Below, one piece after another: positions 7,496 to 16,316 of a stretch of DNA of 32,339 bases. Location of the stretch: positions 1 to 32,339 of the forward strand of contig NZ_UIHC01000040.1 of the NCBI RefSeq assembly GCF_900499075.1, given 5' to 3'. Under the pieces are notes generated by a model that saw only the letters and a list, made by a program, of their open reading frames with translations, was not told the origin of the DNA and ran no database searches. Source of the stretch: Roseinatronobacter ekhonensis (lineage in GTDB: Bacteria; Pseudomonadota; Alphaproteobacteria; Rhodobacterales; Rhodobacteraceae). The position numbers and the translations under genes were made by a program. Positions within the stretch are counted from its first letter, which is position 1, and each line of letters begins with the position of its first letter.

Positions 7496-8611
7496 ATGAA
7501 AGACGAAGCCATGCTCGATGCAAAGCCAGATCAGCCGACGGCGAAATGCCCTGTTCATATGGACGAACCCGGCACCGGGCGTCTGGCCCATGCCGATGCC
7601 GACCATCCCGCCGTGCCGCAAGCCAAGATCGGTGTGCTGATCGCCAATCTGGGAACGCCGGATAATTATGACTACTGGTCCATGCGGCGCTATCTGAACG
7701 AATTTCTGTCCGACAAGCGCGTTGTGGATTACCCGGCATGGCTGTGGCAGCCGTTGTTGCAGCTTGTCATCCTGACCAAACGGCCCTTCACGTCCGGCGC
7801 GAATTACAAATCCATCTGGAACACCGACAAGGACGAAAGCCCGCTTCTGACCATTACCAAGGACCAGACCGCACGGCTTGCGGAAACGGTGGCAGAGAAA
7901 TTCGGCGATGGCGTCATGGTCGATTTCTGCATGCGCTATGGCAATCCTTCGACCACGTCAAAAGTGGACGAGATGGTCAAGGCCGGGTGCGAAAAGATCC
8001 TGTTTTTCCCGCTCTATCCGCATTACGCGGGAGCGACTTCTGCGACCGCCTGCGACCAGTTTTTCCGGGCGCTGATGACCCAGAAATGGCAACCCGCCGC
8101 ACGCACTGTGGCACCTTATTTCGAACACCCATCCTACATCAAGGCGCTGGCGGCGTCCGTGCGCCGTGCTTATGACGCGATGGAGGAAAAGCCCGAGGTT
8201 CTGGTGGCGTCCTACCACGGCATGCCCAAACGCTACTTGATGGAGGGCGACCCCTACCATTGCCAGTGTCAGAAAACCACGCGCCTGTTGCGCGAGGAGC
8301 TGGGCTGGGAAGAGGCCAAGATCCAGACGACATTTCAGTCGGTCTTTGGCCCCGAAGGTTGGCTGCGCCCTTACACGGTCGATCATGTCGCCGATCTGGC
8401 GAAGCAGGGTGTAAAGCGTTTGGCCGTGATCGCGCCGGCGTTTTCAGCCGATTGTATCGAGACGCTGGAAGAAATTAACGAGGAAATCTGCGAGAGCTTT
8501 GAAGAGGCCGGCGGCGAGCACTTCACCTATATCCCCTGCCTGAACGACGATGCGCTTCATATCGCGGCGCTGACAGAGGTGATCGAAGAAAACCTGGCAG
8601 GCTGGTCTTAG
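7496..8611 (+). CDS. hemH: Ferrochelatase
   Basis: A 371-residue ferrochelatase, which inserts Fe(II) into protoporphyrin IX as the last step of heme synthesis at the inner face of the membrane. The core begins KIGVLIANLGTPD near residue 44. The catalytic His241 is in SYHGMP and the conserved acidic patch is IETLEEINEE near 321-330. Cysteines at 256 and 258 (YHCQCQ) plus Cys320 could take part in a [2Fe-2S] cluster as in other proteobacterial forms. A 43-residue N-terminal extension contains CPVH. The start at 7496 follows a strong AGGAGG; the longer open frame starts before that site. A hairpin terminator lies 47 bases downstream. Confidence 0.97.
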   Translation: MKDEAMLDAKPDQPTAKCPVHMDEPGTGRLAHADADHPAVPQAKIGVLIANLGTPDNYDYWSMRRYLNEFLSDKRVVDYPAWLWQPLLQLVILTKRPFTSGANYKSIWNTDKDESPLLTITKDQTARLAETVAEKFGDGVMVDFCMRYGNPSTTSKVDEMVKAGCEKILFFPLYPHYAGATSATACDQFFRALMTQKWQPAARTVAPYFEHPSYIKALAASVRRAYDAMEEKPEVLVASYHGMPKRYLMEGDPYHCQCQKTTRLLREELGWEEAKIQTTFQSVFGPEGWLRPYTVDHVADLAKQGVKRLAVIAPAFSADCIETLEEINEEICESFEEAGGEHFTYIPCLNDDALHIAALTEVIEENLAGWS

Positions 8612-8657
8612 CGCAGACGGGTCTTTTCCCGACTAATCCAGACAGATTAAACAAAAA

Positions 8658-8681
8658 AATGGTGGGCCGAGGCCCACCATT
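8658..8681. terminator. Bidirectional intrinsic terminator
   Basis: AATGGTGGGC pairs exactly with GCCCACCATT around a 4-base loop. On the minus strand it is followed by a run of seven T residues, making a classic terminator for the small minus-strand gene at 8705-8902. On the plus strand TCTCTTT follows, so it can also end the hemH transcript. Confidence 0.88.
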
Positions 8682-8704
8682 CTCTTTGGCAAAACTGCTA
8701 GAGC

Positions 8705-8902
8705 TTAGCGCGAAGCAGCTGCAGCAGCGATAACCAGCAGGACCATCAGCGGCACGATGATGCCGGAAGCCGACGAGGACTTGACGTCTTCGACAACAAC
8801 AGCAGGCTCGATGACCGGCTCTTTGTACTTGCCACCGTGGCCGCCTGCGAAAGCGGTAGTTGCGGCCATCGACAGGGCAGCTGCGAGTGCGATTTTCTTC
8901 AT
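8705..8902 (-). CDS. Small exported/membrane protein, function unknown
   Basis: A 65-residue protein. Residues 1-19 are a signal peptide (MKKIALAAAL, Ala-rich core, cleavage after AFA). The short mature part is Gly/Lys then acidic/Val-rich (EPVIEPAVVVEDV), a serine patch KSSSAS follows, and residues 48-63 form a hydrophobic helix (IIVPLMVLLVIAAAAA). The start at 8902 has GGAGG at good spacing. Similar short proteins with this signal-peptide, spacer and C-terminal helix layout occur in Rhodobacteraceae, but I know no function. The gene is monocistronic: a strong terminator sits right after it and the neighbours are convergent or divergent. Confidence 0.85.
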   Translation of the reverse strand: MKKIALAAALSMAATTAFAGGHGGKYKEPVIEPAVVVEDVKSSSASGIIVPLMVLLVIAAAAASR

Positions 8903-9171
8903 AGTAACCTCCAGAATGCGCCGACACATAACACCAGTGCCGGCTCCCAAGACGAAATGTCGTGAGTTGGGTGAAACCATTTTCTGCGATGGAACGCAAC
9001 GTGCCGATTACAAGCCTCTCTCAGATTTCGTCTGCGTCGTCAAATTCGCAACACTTTTGGGCCCGATCGTTGCCGGATTGCCAGACTGCCACACTCATCA
9101 CGTCGAGTTGTATTTGAATTGGGTTGGTGAACGGGCTAAGGCTCTGCCAATCCTCAACGAAAGACCCGATC

Positions 9172-9714
9172 ATGCGTTTTGTTGCCACGTTCTTGTTGCT
9201 TGCCCTTGGCCTAAGCGCCTGCACCACCATGAACACTCCGATGCGTATGGGACCAGATGGCAAGCCGGTTCCCGTGGTCTATCGAATCGGTCCGAATGAC
9301 GCGCCACTCGTGCGCCAGCGGATGCAGGACGGCATCAACACCATGCGGGCACAGAACGGTCTGCCGCCCTTGACCAGCTCTTTGGAACTGGCCAGCGCAG
9401 GGGCGACCCATGCGCAGGACATGTCGTTCCAGCAACGCCCGTGGCACTGGGGGTCGGACGGCTCCAGCCCGATTTTGCGGGCGCAGCGCGCCGGGTATCA
9501 GGGTGCTTTCGTCGGTGAACTGATCTCGGAAACATTCGAAACAGAGATTGAAACCGTCAACGCCTGGATGGTGGAGCCGGAAACCCGTCAGGTCATTCTG
9601 GACCCACGTGCGACCGATCTGGGCGTGGGCTGGCATCAGGACGAGAACGGCAAACTGTGGTGGGCTGTCGTGCTGGGCGAGCGGGCGGGCGGATTCGCGG
9701 TAGCGACCCGCTGA
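9172..9714 (+). CDS. CAP (SCP/PR-1)-domain lipoprotein
   Basis: A 180-residue outer-membrane or periplasmic lipoprotein. The lipobox is LSAC with the acylated cysteine at residue 17. The rest is a bacterial CAP/YkwD-type domain: NTMRAQNGLPPL in the first helix, then ATHAQDMSFQQRPWHWGSDG with the paired histidines of the family cleft, then VVLGER at the end. Bacterial CAP proteins are mostly of unknown function. A 269-base gap upstream is shared with the divergent small exported gene and probably holds both promoters; no motif there is clear to me. It is convergent with trpA, 23 bases apart. Confidence 0.9.
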   Translation: MRFVATFLLLALGLSACTTMNTPMRMGPDGKPVPVVYRIGPNDAPLVRQRMQDGINTMRAQNGLPPLTSSLELASAGATHAQDMSFQQRPWHWGSDGSSPILRAQRAGYQGAFVGELISETFETEIETVNAWMVEPETRQVILDPRATDLGVGWHQDENGKLWWAVVLGERAGGFAVATR

Positions 9715-9737
9715 CCACACGCCGCGCGCCGTCGCAA

Positions 9738-10529
9738 TCAACCGCGATGCGCGCCGTCTGACAACCCTTTGACGTAGCTTAGAATATCCGCCAATGGCTT
9801 GCCGTCTGCGATTTGTTTCACAATGGCAGACCCAACCACGCAGCCATCGGCCACGCTGGCGATCTCTTGTGCGGTGTCCGGCGTTGAAATCCCGAACCCC
9901 ACGATCACCGGCAGGTCGGTTGCCGCCTTGATTCGCGCCACCTCTGGCCCGACATTCGTGGCCTGCGCGGCCGCTGCACCGGTGATGCCTGTGATCGAAA
10001 CGTAATAAACAAAACCAGAGGTGTTTTGCAGCACTTTGGGCAGACGCGCGGCATCTGTGGTGGGCGTTGCAAGGCGGATGAAGTTCAGCCCTGCCGCTTG
10101 TGCCGGCAAGCACAGCTCGCTGTCTTCCTCTGGCGGAAGATCGACCACGATCAGCCCGTCAACGCCCGCATCCTTGGCATCCGCCAGAAACCGGTCGACC
10201 CCGCGCGAATAGATCGGGTTATAGTAGCCCATCAGCACAATCGGCGTTTCATCGTTTCCGGTGCGGAAATCGCGCACCATCTGCAACGTCTTTTCCAGCG
10301 TCTGGCCACCGTTCAGCGCACGTTGGCCAGCAAGCTGGATGGTCGGGCCATCGGCCATCGGGTCGGTAAACGGAACCCCCAGTTCGATGATATCCACACC
10401 GGCCTCTGGCAGCCCGCGCATAATCTCCAACGATACCGGCATGTCCGGGTCGCCTGCCATGATGTAGGCCACGAATGCCTTGCGGCCGTCTGCTTTGAGC
10501 TTGGCAAAGGTGGTGTCGATTCGGGTCAT
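9738..10529 (-). CDS. trpA: Tryptophan synthase alpha chain
   Basis: A 263-residue TIM barrel that cleaves indole-3-glycerol phosphate, passing indole to the beta subunit. The catalytic residues fall at the canonical positions Glu49 (IIELGVPF) and Asp60 (DPMADGP). The phosphate-binding segments ITGAAAA and VGFGIS are present. Start choice: tandem ATG ATG codons occur at 10532 and 10529 after a GAGAGAT segment; I use 10529 because it gives the standard MTRID beginning. trpB is not adjacent, so the gene is separated from its partner here. It is divergent from ychF, with a 169-base gap. Confidence 0.96.
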   Translation of the reverse strand: MTRIDTTFAKLKADGRKAFVAYIMAGDPDMPVSLEIMRGLPEAGVDIIELGVPFTDPMADGPTIQLAGQRALNGGQTLEKTLQMVRDFRTGNDETPIVLMGYYNPIYSRGVDRFLADAKDAGVDGLIVVDLPPEEDSELCLPAQAAGLNFIRLATPTTDAARLPKVLQNTSGFVYYVSITGITGAAAAQATNVGPEVARIKAATDLPVIVGFGISTPDTAQEIASVADGCVVGSAIVKQIADGKPLADILSYVKGLSDGAHRG

Positions 10530-10698
10530 CATATCTCTCATGGGTTTTTTTAGGGTTTGGCCGAAAACGCCTCTGGACGCAATCCTGCCGATTCGCACGC
10601 TTTGCCACCCCCGATAACCAGAGGGTCCGGTCGCCAAGGCTTGTGTCGGCGCGCCGCCGCGCCTAGAAGCGGGCGAAACCGCAGCCTTGGGGGAAATT

Positions 10699-11796
10699 AT
10701 GGGCTTTCGCATGGGAATCGTCGGTCTGCCCAATGTTGGCAAATCGACCCTGTTCAACGCATTGACCAAGACTGCCGCAGCGCAGGCCGCGAATTTTCCG
10801 TTCTGCACAATCGAACCCAATGTGGGCGATGTGGCCGTGCCCGATGCGCGGTTGTTCAAGCTGGCAGAGATCGGAAAATCCAAAGAGATCATCCCGACCC
10901 GCATGACATTTGTGGATATTGCGGGCCTTGTGCGCGGGGCAAGCAAGGGCGAGGGTCTGGGCAACCAGTTTCTGGCCAATATCCGCGAGGTGGACGCGAT
11001 TGCCCATGTGCTGCGCTGCTTCGAGGATGACGATGTCACCCATGTCGAAGGCAAGATCGACCCGGTTGCCGATGCCGAAACCATCGAGACCGAGTTGATG
11101 ATCGCCGATATGGATTCGATCGAGAAGCGACTGGCCAACCTGACGCGCAAGATCCGTGGCGGCGACAAGGAGGCGGTAGAGCAGGACGCCCTGTTGCGCC
11201 GTGCGCTGACCGCGCTTGAGGATGGCAAACCCGCACGCACCGTCGATGTGGCACCGGATGAGCGCAAAAGCTGGCGGATGTTGCAGCTTCTGACATCCAA
11301 GCCCGTACTGTATGTTTGCAATGTCGAGGAATCGGCCGCCGCCGATGGCAATAGTCAGTCGGCCCGCGTGGCAGTAATGGCGGCCGCCCAAGGGGCCGGG
11401 CATGTCGTGATTTCCGCCCAGATAGAGGAAGAGATCAGCCAGTTGGCTGCGGATGAGGCAGAGATGTTTCTGTCCGAAATGGGTCTGGAAGAACCCGGCC
11501 TGGGCCGGCTGATCCGTGCGGGCTATGCACTGCTGGATCTGCAAACTTATTTCACCGTCGGCCCCAAGGAAGCGCGCGCCTGGACCATCCCGCGCGGCAC
11601 CATGGCCCCGCAGGCGGCAGGCGTTATCCATGGCGATTTCGAACGCGGATTTATCCGCGCCGAAACCGTGGCCTATGATGACTACATCGCGAATGGCGGC
11701 GAGGCTGGCGCGAAAGATGCGGGCAAGTTCCGCGTCGAGGGTAAGGCTTACACGGTGCAAGATGGCGATGTGCTACATTTCCTGTTCAACGCCTGA
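10699..11796 (+). CDS. ychF: Redox-regulated ATPase YchF (OLA1 family)
   Basis: A 365-residue Obg-like P-loop protein. Walker A is GLPNVGKST (residues 9-17), and switch II is [17 protein letters not shown]. The base-specificity motif is NVEE rather than NKxD, which is why YchF binds ATP in preference to GTP. A coiled-coil insertion and a C-terminal TGS domain (from about residue 282, ending [15 protein letters not shown]) complete the standard architecture. YchF associates with ribosomes and tunes translation and the oxidative-stress response. The start at 10699 follows GGGGGA. The gene is 60 bases upstream of the dctB-like kinase, on the same strand. Confidence 0.97.
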   Translation: MGFRMGIVGLPNVGKSTLFNALTKTAAAQAANFPFCTIEPNVGDVAVPDARLFKLAEIGKSKEIIPTRMTFVDIAGLVRGASKGEGLGNQFLANIREVDAIAHVLRCFEDDDVTHVEGKIDPVADAETIETELMIADMDSIEKRLANLTRKIRGGDKEAVEQDALLRRALTALEDGKPARTVDVAPDERKSWRMLQLLTSKPVLYVCNVEESAAADGNSQSARVAVMAAAQGAGHVVISAQIEEEISQLAADEAEMFLSEMGLEEPGLGRLIRAGYALLDLQTYFTVGPKEARAWTIPRGTMAPQAAGVIHGDFERGFIRAETVAYDDYIANGGEAGAKDAGKFRVEGKAYTVQDGDVLHFLFNA

Positions 11797-11856
11797 CGGT
11801 TTGACAAGCGCCGCGCATCGGGTGTCTTGTTAAGCTCTGACCAACCGGGGCGGCAG

Positions 11857-13701
11857 ATGGCCTTGCGATACCAGCGATTGTTGTGGCTCTTGGGCGCGTT
11901 TGCGCTGCTGCTGGCCGTCGGGGCGACGCGCTTTGCCTATGATCGTGCGCTGCAAGCGCAATTTTCAGACCTGAACGACCGCGGTTCCAGCACCCTGACA
12001 CTGGCGGCAGCCAGCCTGTCTGGTTTGTTGTCGCGTTTCGAGCGTTTGCCGGGTTTACTGGCCGAACAGCCTGCGCTGCGGGCACTGTTGCGCTACCCCG
12101 ACGATCCTGCCCATGTCGATGTCGCAAACCGTCACTTGCGCGAAAATGCAGAGCGGTCCGGCGCGTCTGTCATCTATGTGATGAACAGCGACGGCGTCAC
12201 ACTGGCGTCCAGCAACTACGACCAGCCCACCAGCTTCGTTGGCGGGGATTTCAGTTTCCGGCCCTATTTCACAGAGGCGATGGCAGGCGGTTTGGGCCGA
12301 TTTTATGCAATGGGCACCACCTCGAACAAGCGGGGGTATTACTTTGGCGCGCCGGTCGATATCGGGCGCGACCGTTTGGGCGTGGTGGTGATCAAGATTG
12401 ATCTGGACCAGATCGAAAGCGCTTGGGCATATGAAGACCTGCGCATTATCGTGACCGACACAGAGGGTATCGTCTTTCTGTCCTATCGGTCGGACTGGTT
12501 GTTTCACACTTTCGGAGCGTTGGATCAGGCGCGTTTGGCGCGGACGCGTGAAACCCGCCGCTATGCAAATGCCGAGATCGGCGAGATCGCGCATGCGCGC
12601 GATACGGTCCCGGGTGGGCACGCAGTTTTGCGCACTGTCGCCAATGATGGCGGGCGCGAAGAGTTCCTGGCACTACACACCGATATGCCGCGTGCCGGTT
12701 GGACCATGCAGGTCTTGCTGCCGACGGCAGGTGCCTACAGGCAAGCGATGACGCTGGTCAGCACCGGCGCATTGGCGCTGGGCTTATTGGGCTTGGCCGC
12801 GTTCAGCCTGTGGCAAAGGCGGCGGCAACTGGCCGAACGGCTGGCCGTACAGCAGGCCGCCGCGACCGAATTGGAAGCCCGCGTGCAGCAGCGCACATCG
12901 GAACTGAAATTCGCCAACAGCGCCTTGCAAGAAGAGGTGGCCGAGCGCCGGATGGCCGAAGGCCGTTTGCGCCAGACCCAAGCCGAACTGGTTCAGGCGG
13001 GCAAACTGGCCGCGCTGGGCCAGATGTCGGCGGCCCTTAGCCACGAGTTCAACCAACCCCTGGCCGCAGCGCGCAACTACGCCGAAAACGCCGCCGCCTA
13101 TCTGGACCGCGACCGCCTGCCAGAAGCGCGCGACACGATCGGCCAGATCCTTGGGATGATCGACCGGATGACGCGCATCAGCCGTCATTTGCGCAATTTC
13201 GCGCGCAAGCCGAACGAACAGTTGCGCCCCGTGTCACTGGCCGATGCCATCTGCGGTGCGCGCGATGTTCTGGCGTGGCGGCTGGACAAGACCGGCGTGA
13301 CGCTTGATCTGGATATCGGCACTCCTGCCCCCGTGGTTACGGGCGGACTGGTGCGGTTGCAACAGGTGCTTGTCAATCTTGTGTCGAATGCGATTGATGT
13401 GGTCGAGGATGCAGCGGACCGCCGCTTGCATCTGCGCGCCGCCCCGCAGGGCGAGATTGTTGAAATAACCCTGCGTGACCACGGGCCCGGCGTGCCCGAG
13501 GCCTTGCAGGCCCGCATCTTTGACCCGTTCTTTTCGACCAAGGAGGTGGGCAAGGGCCTGGGGCTGGGGCTGTCGATTACCTATAATATTGTGCGCGATT
13601 TCGGCGGCAGGCTCAGCGTGGCAAACCACCCCGAGGGCGGTGCCGTGTTCACCCTGACCTTGCGGACTGCCAATCTGGAAGCCGTGGAAGCGGCGGAATG
13701 A
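11857..13701 (+). CDS. dctB: DctB-like sensor histidine kinase
   Basis: A 614-residue membrane kinase. Transmembrane helices at about 8-24 and 298-318 enclose a periplasmic double-Cache sensor (FSFRPYFTEAM and RGYYFGAPV are typical of dCache domains). A cytoplasmic coiled coil at about 325-385 leads to the HisKA box GQMSAALSHEFNQPLAAARN with phospho-accepting His396. The ATPase domain has the N box around Asn511, DHGPGVPE at 541 and the GKGLGLGLS lid at 566-573. This is the DctB arrangement that senses C4-dicarboxylates in rhizobia, but the neighbouring transporter is TAXI-TRAP, so the ligand may be different. It overlaps the response-regulator gene by ATGA. Confidence 0.94.
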   Translation: MALRYQRLLWLLGAFALLLAVGATRFAYDRALQAQFSDLNDRGSSTLTLAAASLSGLLSRFERLPGLLAEQPALRALLRYPDDPAHVDVANRHLRENAERSGASVIYVMNSDGVTLASSNYDQPTSFVGGDFSFRPYFTEAMAGGLGRFYAMGTTSNKRGYYFGAPVDIGRDRLGVVVIKIDLDQIESAWAYEDLRIIVTDTEGIVFLSYRSDWLFHTFGALDQARLARTRETRRYANAEIGEIAHARDTVPGGHAVLRTVANDGGREEFLALHTDMPRAGWTMQVLLPTAGAYRQAMTLVSTGALALGLLGLAAFSLWQRRRQLAERLAVQQAAATELEARVQQRTSELKFANSALQEEVAERRMAEGRLRQTQAELVQAGKLAALGQMSAALSHEFNQPLAAARNYAENAAAYLDRDRLPEARDTIGQILGMIDRMTRISRHLRNFARKPNEQLRPVSLADAICGARDVLAWRLDKTGVTLDLDIGTPAPVVTGGLVRLQQVLVNLVSNAIDVVEDAADRRLHLRAAPQGEIVEITLRDHGPGVPEALQARIFDPFFSTKEVGKGLGLGLSITYNIVRDFGGRLSVANHPEGGAVFTLTLRTANLEAVEAAE

Positions 13702-15047
13702 GCGCTGGCCCCGTTTTCCTGATCGACGATGACGCGGATTTGCGGCGCTCGACCGAGCAGGCACTGGATCTGGCGGGGTTGACCCCCGAAGGCTTCGCCC
13801 GTGCCGACACGGTTCTGGACCGTATCACGGCCGGGTTTGGCGGCGTGGTCATTACCGATATACGAATGCCGGGGCTGGACGGGCTGAGTCTGATGACCCG
13901 TATCCACGAGATTGACCCCGACATTCCCGTCATCCTGATCACCGGGCATGGCGACGTGCCATTGGCCGTGCGCGCCATGCGCGAGGGCGCGCATGATTTC
14001 ATTGAAAAGCCGTTTTCGGGCGCGCAACTGGCCAGTATCGCCGCCCGAACGCTGGAATATCGCAAACTTGTGCTGGACAACCGGCGGCTGCGGGCGGTGG
14101 CCGGTCAGGCGGATGATCTGGAAGCGCGGCTGGTCGGGCGTTCGAACGCGATGATAGGACTGCGCAGGCAAATCCGCACCATCGGCGCGTCGGATGCCGA
14201 TGTGCTGATCGTGGGCGAGACCGGCACCGGCAAGGAAGTGGTCGCCCGCGCGCTGCATGATCTGTCGGCACGCGCGGCAAAGCCGTTCGTGGCCATTACT
14301 TGTAGCGCGCTGCCGGAAACGCTTATCGAGTCTGAATTGTTCGGGCACGAGGCGGGGGCCTTTCCCGGTGCGCTGCGCGCGCGGTCCGGCAAGTTCGACC
14401 ATGCCCGTGGCGGCACGATCCTGCTGGATGACATCGGCGCCATGCCGCTCGACCTGCAAGCCAAGTTCCTGCGCGTGGTCGAGGAGCGTGTGATCTCTCC
14501 GCTCGGGTCCAACGACCTGCGCGAGCTGGATGTGCGGTTCATCGCGACCAGTCGCGTGCCGCTGGAAGGTCTGGTCGCGGCAGGCCGCTTCCGGCCCGAC
14601 CTGCTGTACCGTTTGAACGCGGTCAGCCTGACGGTGCCGCCCCTGCGCGACCGGGCAGAGGATATACCGGCGCTGTTCACGCAGCTTCTGGCCAGCGCGC
14701 AGGCCCGCCATAGTCTAAGCGCGCGCGCGGCCAACCCTGCGATGCTGGCCCAGCTTTCAGGTTTGGACTGGCCCGGCAATGTGCGCGAATTGCGCAATGT
14801 GGCCGAGCGTCATGCGCTGGGCGTGGCAGATTTGGATGGTCCATCGGAAGATGCCGCTGCTATGCGTTTGTCAGACATGATGGCCACGCATGAGCGCAAG
14901 CTGCTGGTCGATGCGCTGATCCGTCATCGCGGGGCACTGAAACCGGTCTACGAATCCCTCGGGCTGTCGCGCAAGGCGCTCTATGACAAGCTAAGCCGTC
15001 ACGGGATTGACAAGACGCAGTTCCAGGATTCATCGGCGGATGAGTAG
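13698..15047 (+). CDS. dctD: DctD-like response regulator, sigma-54-activator type with altered motifs
   Basis: A 449-residue NtrC-family regulator. The receiver domain has the acidic pocket IDDD (residues 9-12), phospho-acceptor Asp54 (ITDIRMPG) and Lys104. The AAA+ domain has Walker A GETGTGKE at 173-180. A C-terminal Fis-type helix-turn-helix lies around 415-440 (LSRKALYDKLSR). Two key AAA+ motifs deviate: the sigma-54 contact loop is GAFPGA (220-225) instead of GAFTGA, and the Walker B pair is Asp244-Asp245 instead of Asp-Glu. These changes could weaken ATP hydrolysis or sigma-54 contact; some Rhodobacter NtrC-type regulators work with sigma-70. It is translationally coupled to the kinase and sits 195 bases upstream of the TAXI-TRAP genes, its probable target. 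Confidence 0.93.
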   Translation: MSAGPVFLIDDDADLRRSTEQALDLAGLTPEGFARADTVLDRITAGFGGVVITDIRMPGLDGLSLMTRIHEIDPDIPVILITGHGDVPLAVRAMREGAHDFIEKPFSGAQLASIAARTLEYRKLVLDNRRLRAVAGQADDLEARLVGRSNAMIGLRRQIRTIGASDADVLIVGETGTGKEVVARALHDLSARAAKPFVAITCSALPETLIESELFGHEAGAFPGALRARSGKFDHARGGTILLDDIGAMPLDLQAKFLRVVEERVISPLGSNDLRELDVRFIATSRVPLEGLVAAGRFRPDLLYRLNAVSLTVPPLRDRAEDIPALFTQLLASAQARHSLSARAANPAMLAQLSGLDWPGNVRELRNVAERHALGVADLDGPSEDAAAMRLSDMMATHERKLLVDALIRHRGALKPVYESLGLSRKALYDKLSRHGIDKTQFQDSSADE

Positions 15048-15242
15048 CTTTCGATACACGAGGCGCTGCTTGTGGGTAGGTTTCTACACATCGGCCTGAT
15101 TTGGTTGCGCTAACATGCCGCAGCCCAGAGGCCGCACTTGCAATAGTGACGGTGGCCCTATCCTCCTTCCGGCGTGCTCTGCTGCTCAAGTGAGGGGGTG
15201 GCAGGGACAGCGAAAATACGCAAAATCCATGGGAGGATCTTC

Positions 15243-16226
15243 ATGCGTTATAACAAAATGACGGCTTTGGCCGCTGCTGCAATCGTGACCGCAACTGCTG
15301 GCCATGCTCAGGACATGTCGGACTGGCCTGCGAGCTTTACCGTCGGCACCGCCAGCCAGGGCGGCACCTACTTCGCCTATGGTTCCGGTTGGGCCAACCT
15401 TGTGGCAGAAGAGTTGGGCATTTCCGGCGGTGGCGAAGTCACCGGTGGCCCCATGCAGAACATGGCGCTGGTGCATACCGGCGACGCGGCGTTCGGCATG
15501 ACCACCATGGGCCCGGCGGCGGAATCGCTGGGTGGGACCAACCCGATTGCACCGGGTCTGGCGATGGACAAGGCTTGCGCCATGTTCCCGATGTATCAGA
15601 CCCCGTTCTCTGTGACGGCATTGTCGTCCTCTGGCATCACCAGCGTCGCGGATATCCCCGATGGCGCGCGGATCGGGTTTGGTCCGGCCGGGTCCACGTC
15701 CGACACCTATTTCCCACGCATGATGGAAACACTGGGCGTGAATTTCGAGCGCCGCAACGGTGGCTGGTCCGACCTTGGTGGCCAGTTGCAGGACGGTCTG
15801 CTGGATGTGATCGCTTTCGCAGCGGGTGTGCCGGTTCCGGCTGTCAGCCAGCTTGAGGTGCAGACCGACGTGAACATCATCGAGTTCACCGAAGCAGAGC
15901 AGGCTGCCATCATGGAAGCCTTCCCCGTGTCGTCCTTCGAAATTGCGGCAGACACCTACACCACGCTGGAAGCGCCCGCGCGGTCCGTGTCGATGTGGAA
16001 CTTCGCCATCGCGAATTGCGACCTGCCCGAGAGCTTCGTCTACGAAGCAACCAATGTCGTGATGTCCGACAATGCACGCATGGTGAACATCCACCGTGCT
16101 GCCCAGTCGACCGTGCCAGAGAACTGGGACAAGAACGGCGTTCTGATGTGGCACCCCGGTGCCGCGCGCTGGTTCCAGGAAAATGCCGGTGCGGATATCC
16201 CCGCCGACATGATCTACGGCGGCTGA
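15243..16226 (+). CDS. TAXI-family TRAP transporter substrate-binding protein
   Basis: A 327-residue periplasmic binding protein of the TAXI branch. The signal peptide spans residues 1-22, with cleavage after GHA. The family opening FTVGTASQGGTYFAYGSGWANL is followed by GGPMQNMALVHTGDAAFGM and the FGPAGSTSD loop, which together form the ligand cleft. TAXI proteins bind glutamate, 2-oxoglutarate or other organic acids; the ligand here is unknown. The start at 15243 follows GGGAGGA. An intrinsic terminator separates it from its permease. The 195-base leader after the regulator gene has no convincing -24/-12 sigma-54 promoter that I can see. Confidence 0.95.
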   Translation: MRYNKMTALAAAAIVTATAGHAQDMSDWPASFTVGTASQGGTYFAYGSGWANLVAEELGISGGGEVTGGPMQNMALVHTGDAAFGMTTMGPAAESLGGTNPIAPGLAMDKACAMFPMYQTPFSVTALSSSGITSVADIPDGARIGFGPAGSTSDTYFPRMMETLGVNFERRNGGWSDLGGQLQDGLLDVIAFAAGVPVPAVSQLEVQTDVNIIEFTEAEQAAIMEAFPVSSFEIAADTYTTLEAPARSVSMWNFAIANCDLPESFVYEATNVVMSDNARMVNIHRAAQSTVPENWDKNGVLMWHPGAARWFQENAGADIPADMIYGG

Positions 16227-16241
16227 TGCGCTGATCCTTCG

Positions 16242-16272
16242 GGCCATCCCCGCTATCGGGGGTGGCCTTTTT
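16242..16272 (+). terminator. Intrinsic terminator between binding protein and permease
   Basis: GGCCATCCCC pairs with GGGGGTGGCC (one G-U pair) around a 6-base loop, and five T residues follow. It lies 15 bases after the binding-protein stop and upstream of the permease. Partial read-through would give much more binding protein than permease, as expected for a transporter of this class. Confidence 0.88.
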
Positions 16273-16316
16273 CGGGGCCGTGCATGGCCCGCTTCGTATG
16301 CCAGCAGGTGCCGCTC

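Noticed and set aside
9724-9755. GCGCGC hairpin at the trpA 3' end as terminator
   Set aside because: The stem is bulged, overlaps the trpA stop and has no T run, so it is not strong enough to call.
15048-15242. Sigma-54 (-24/-12) promoter before the TAXI-TRAP genes
   Set aside because: I looked for GG-N10-GC in the TGGCAC/TTGC context and found only matches with wrong spacing.
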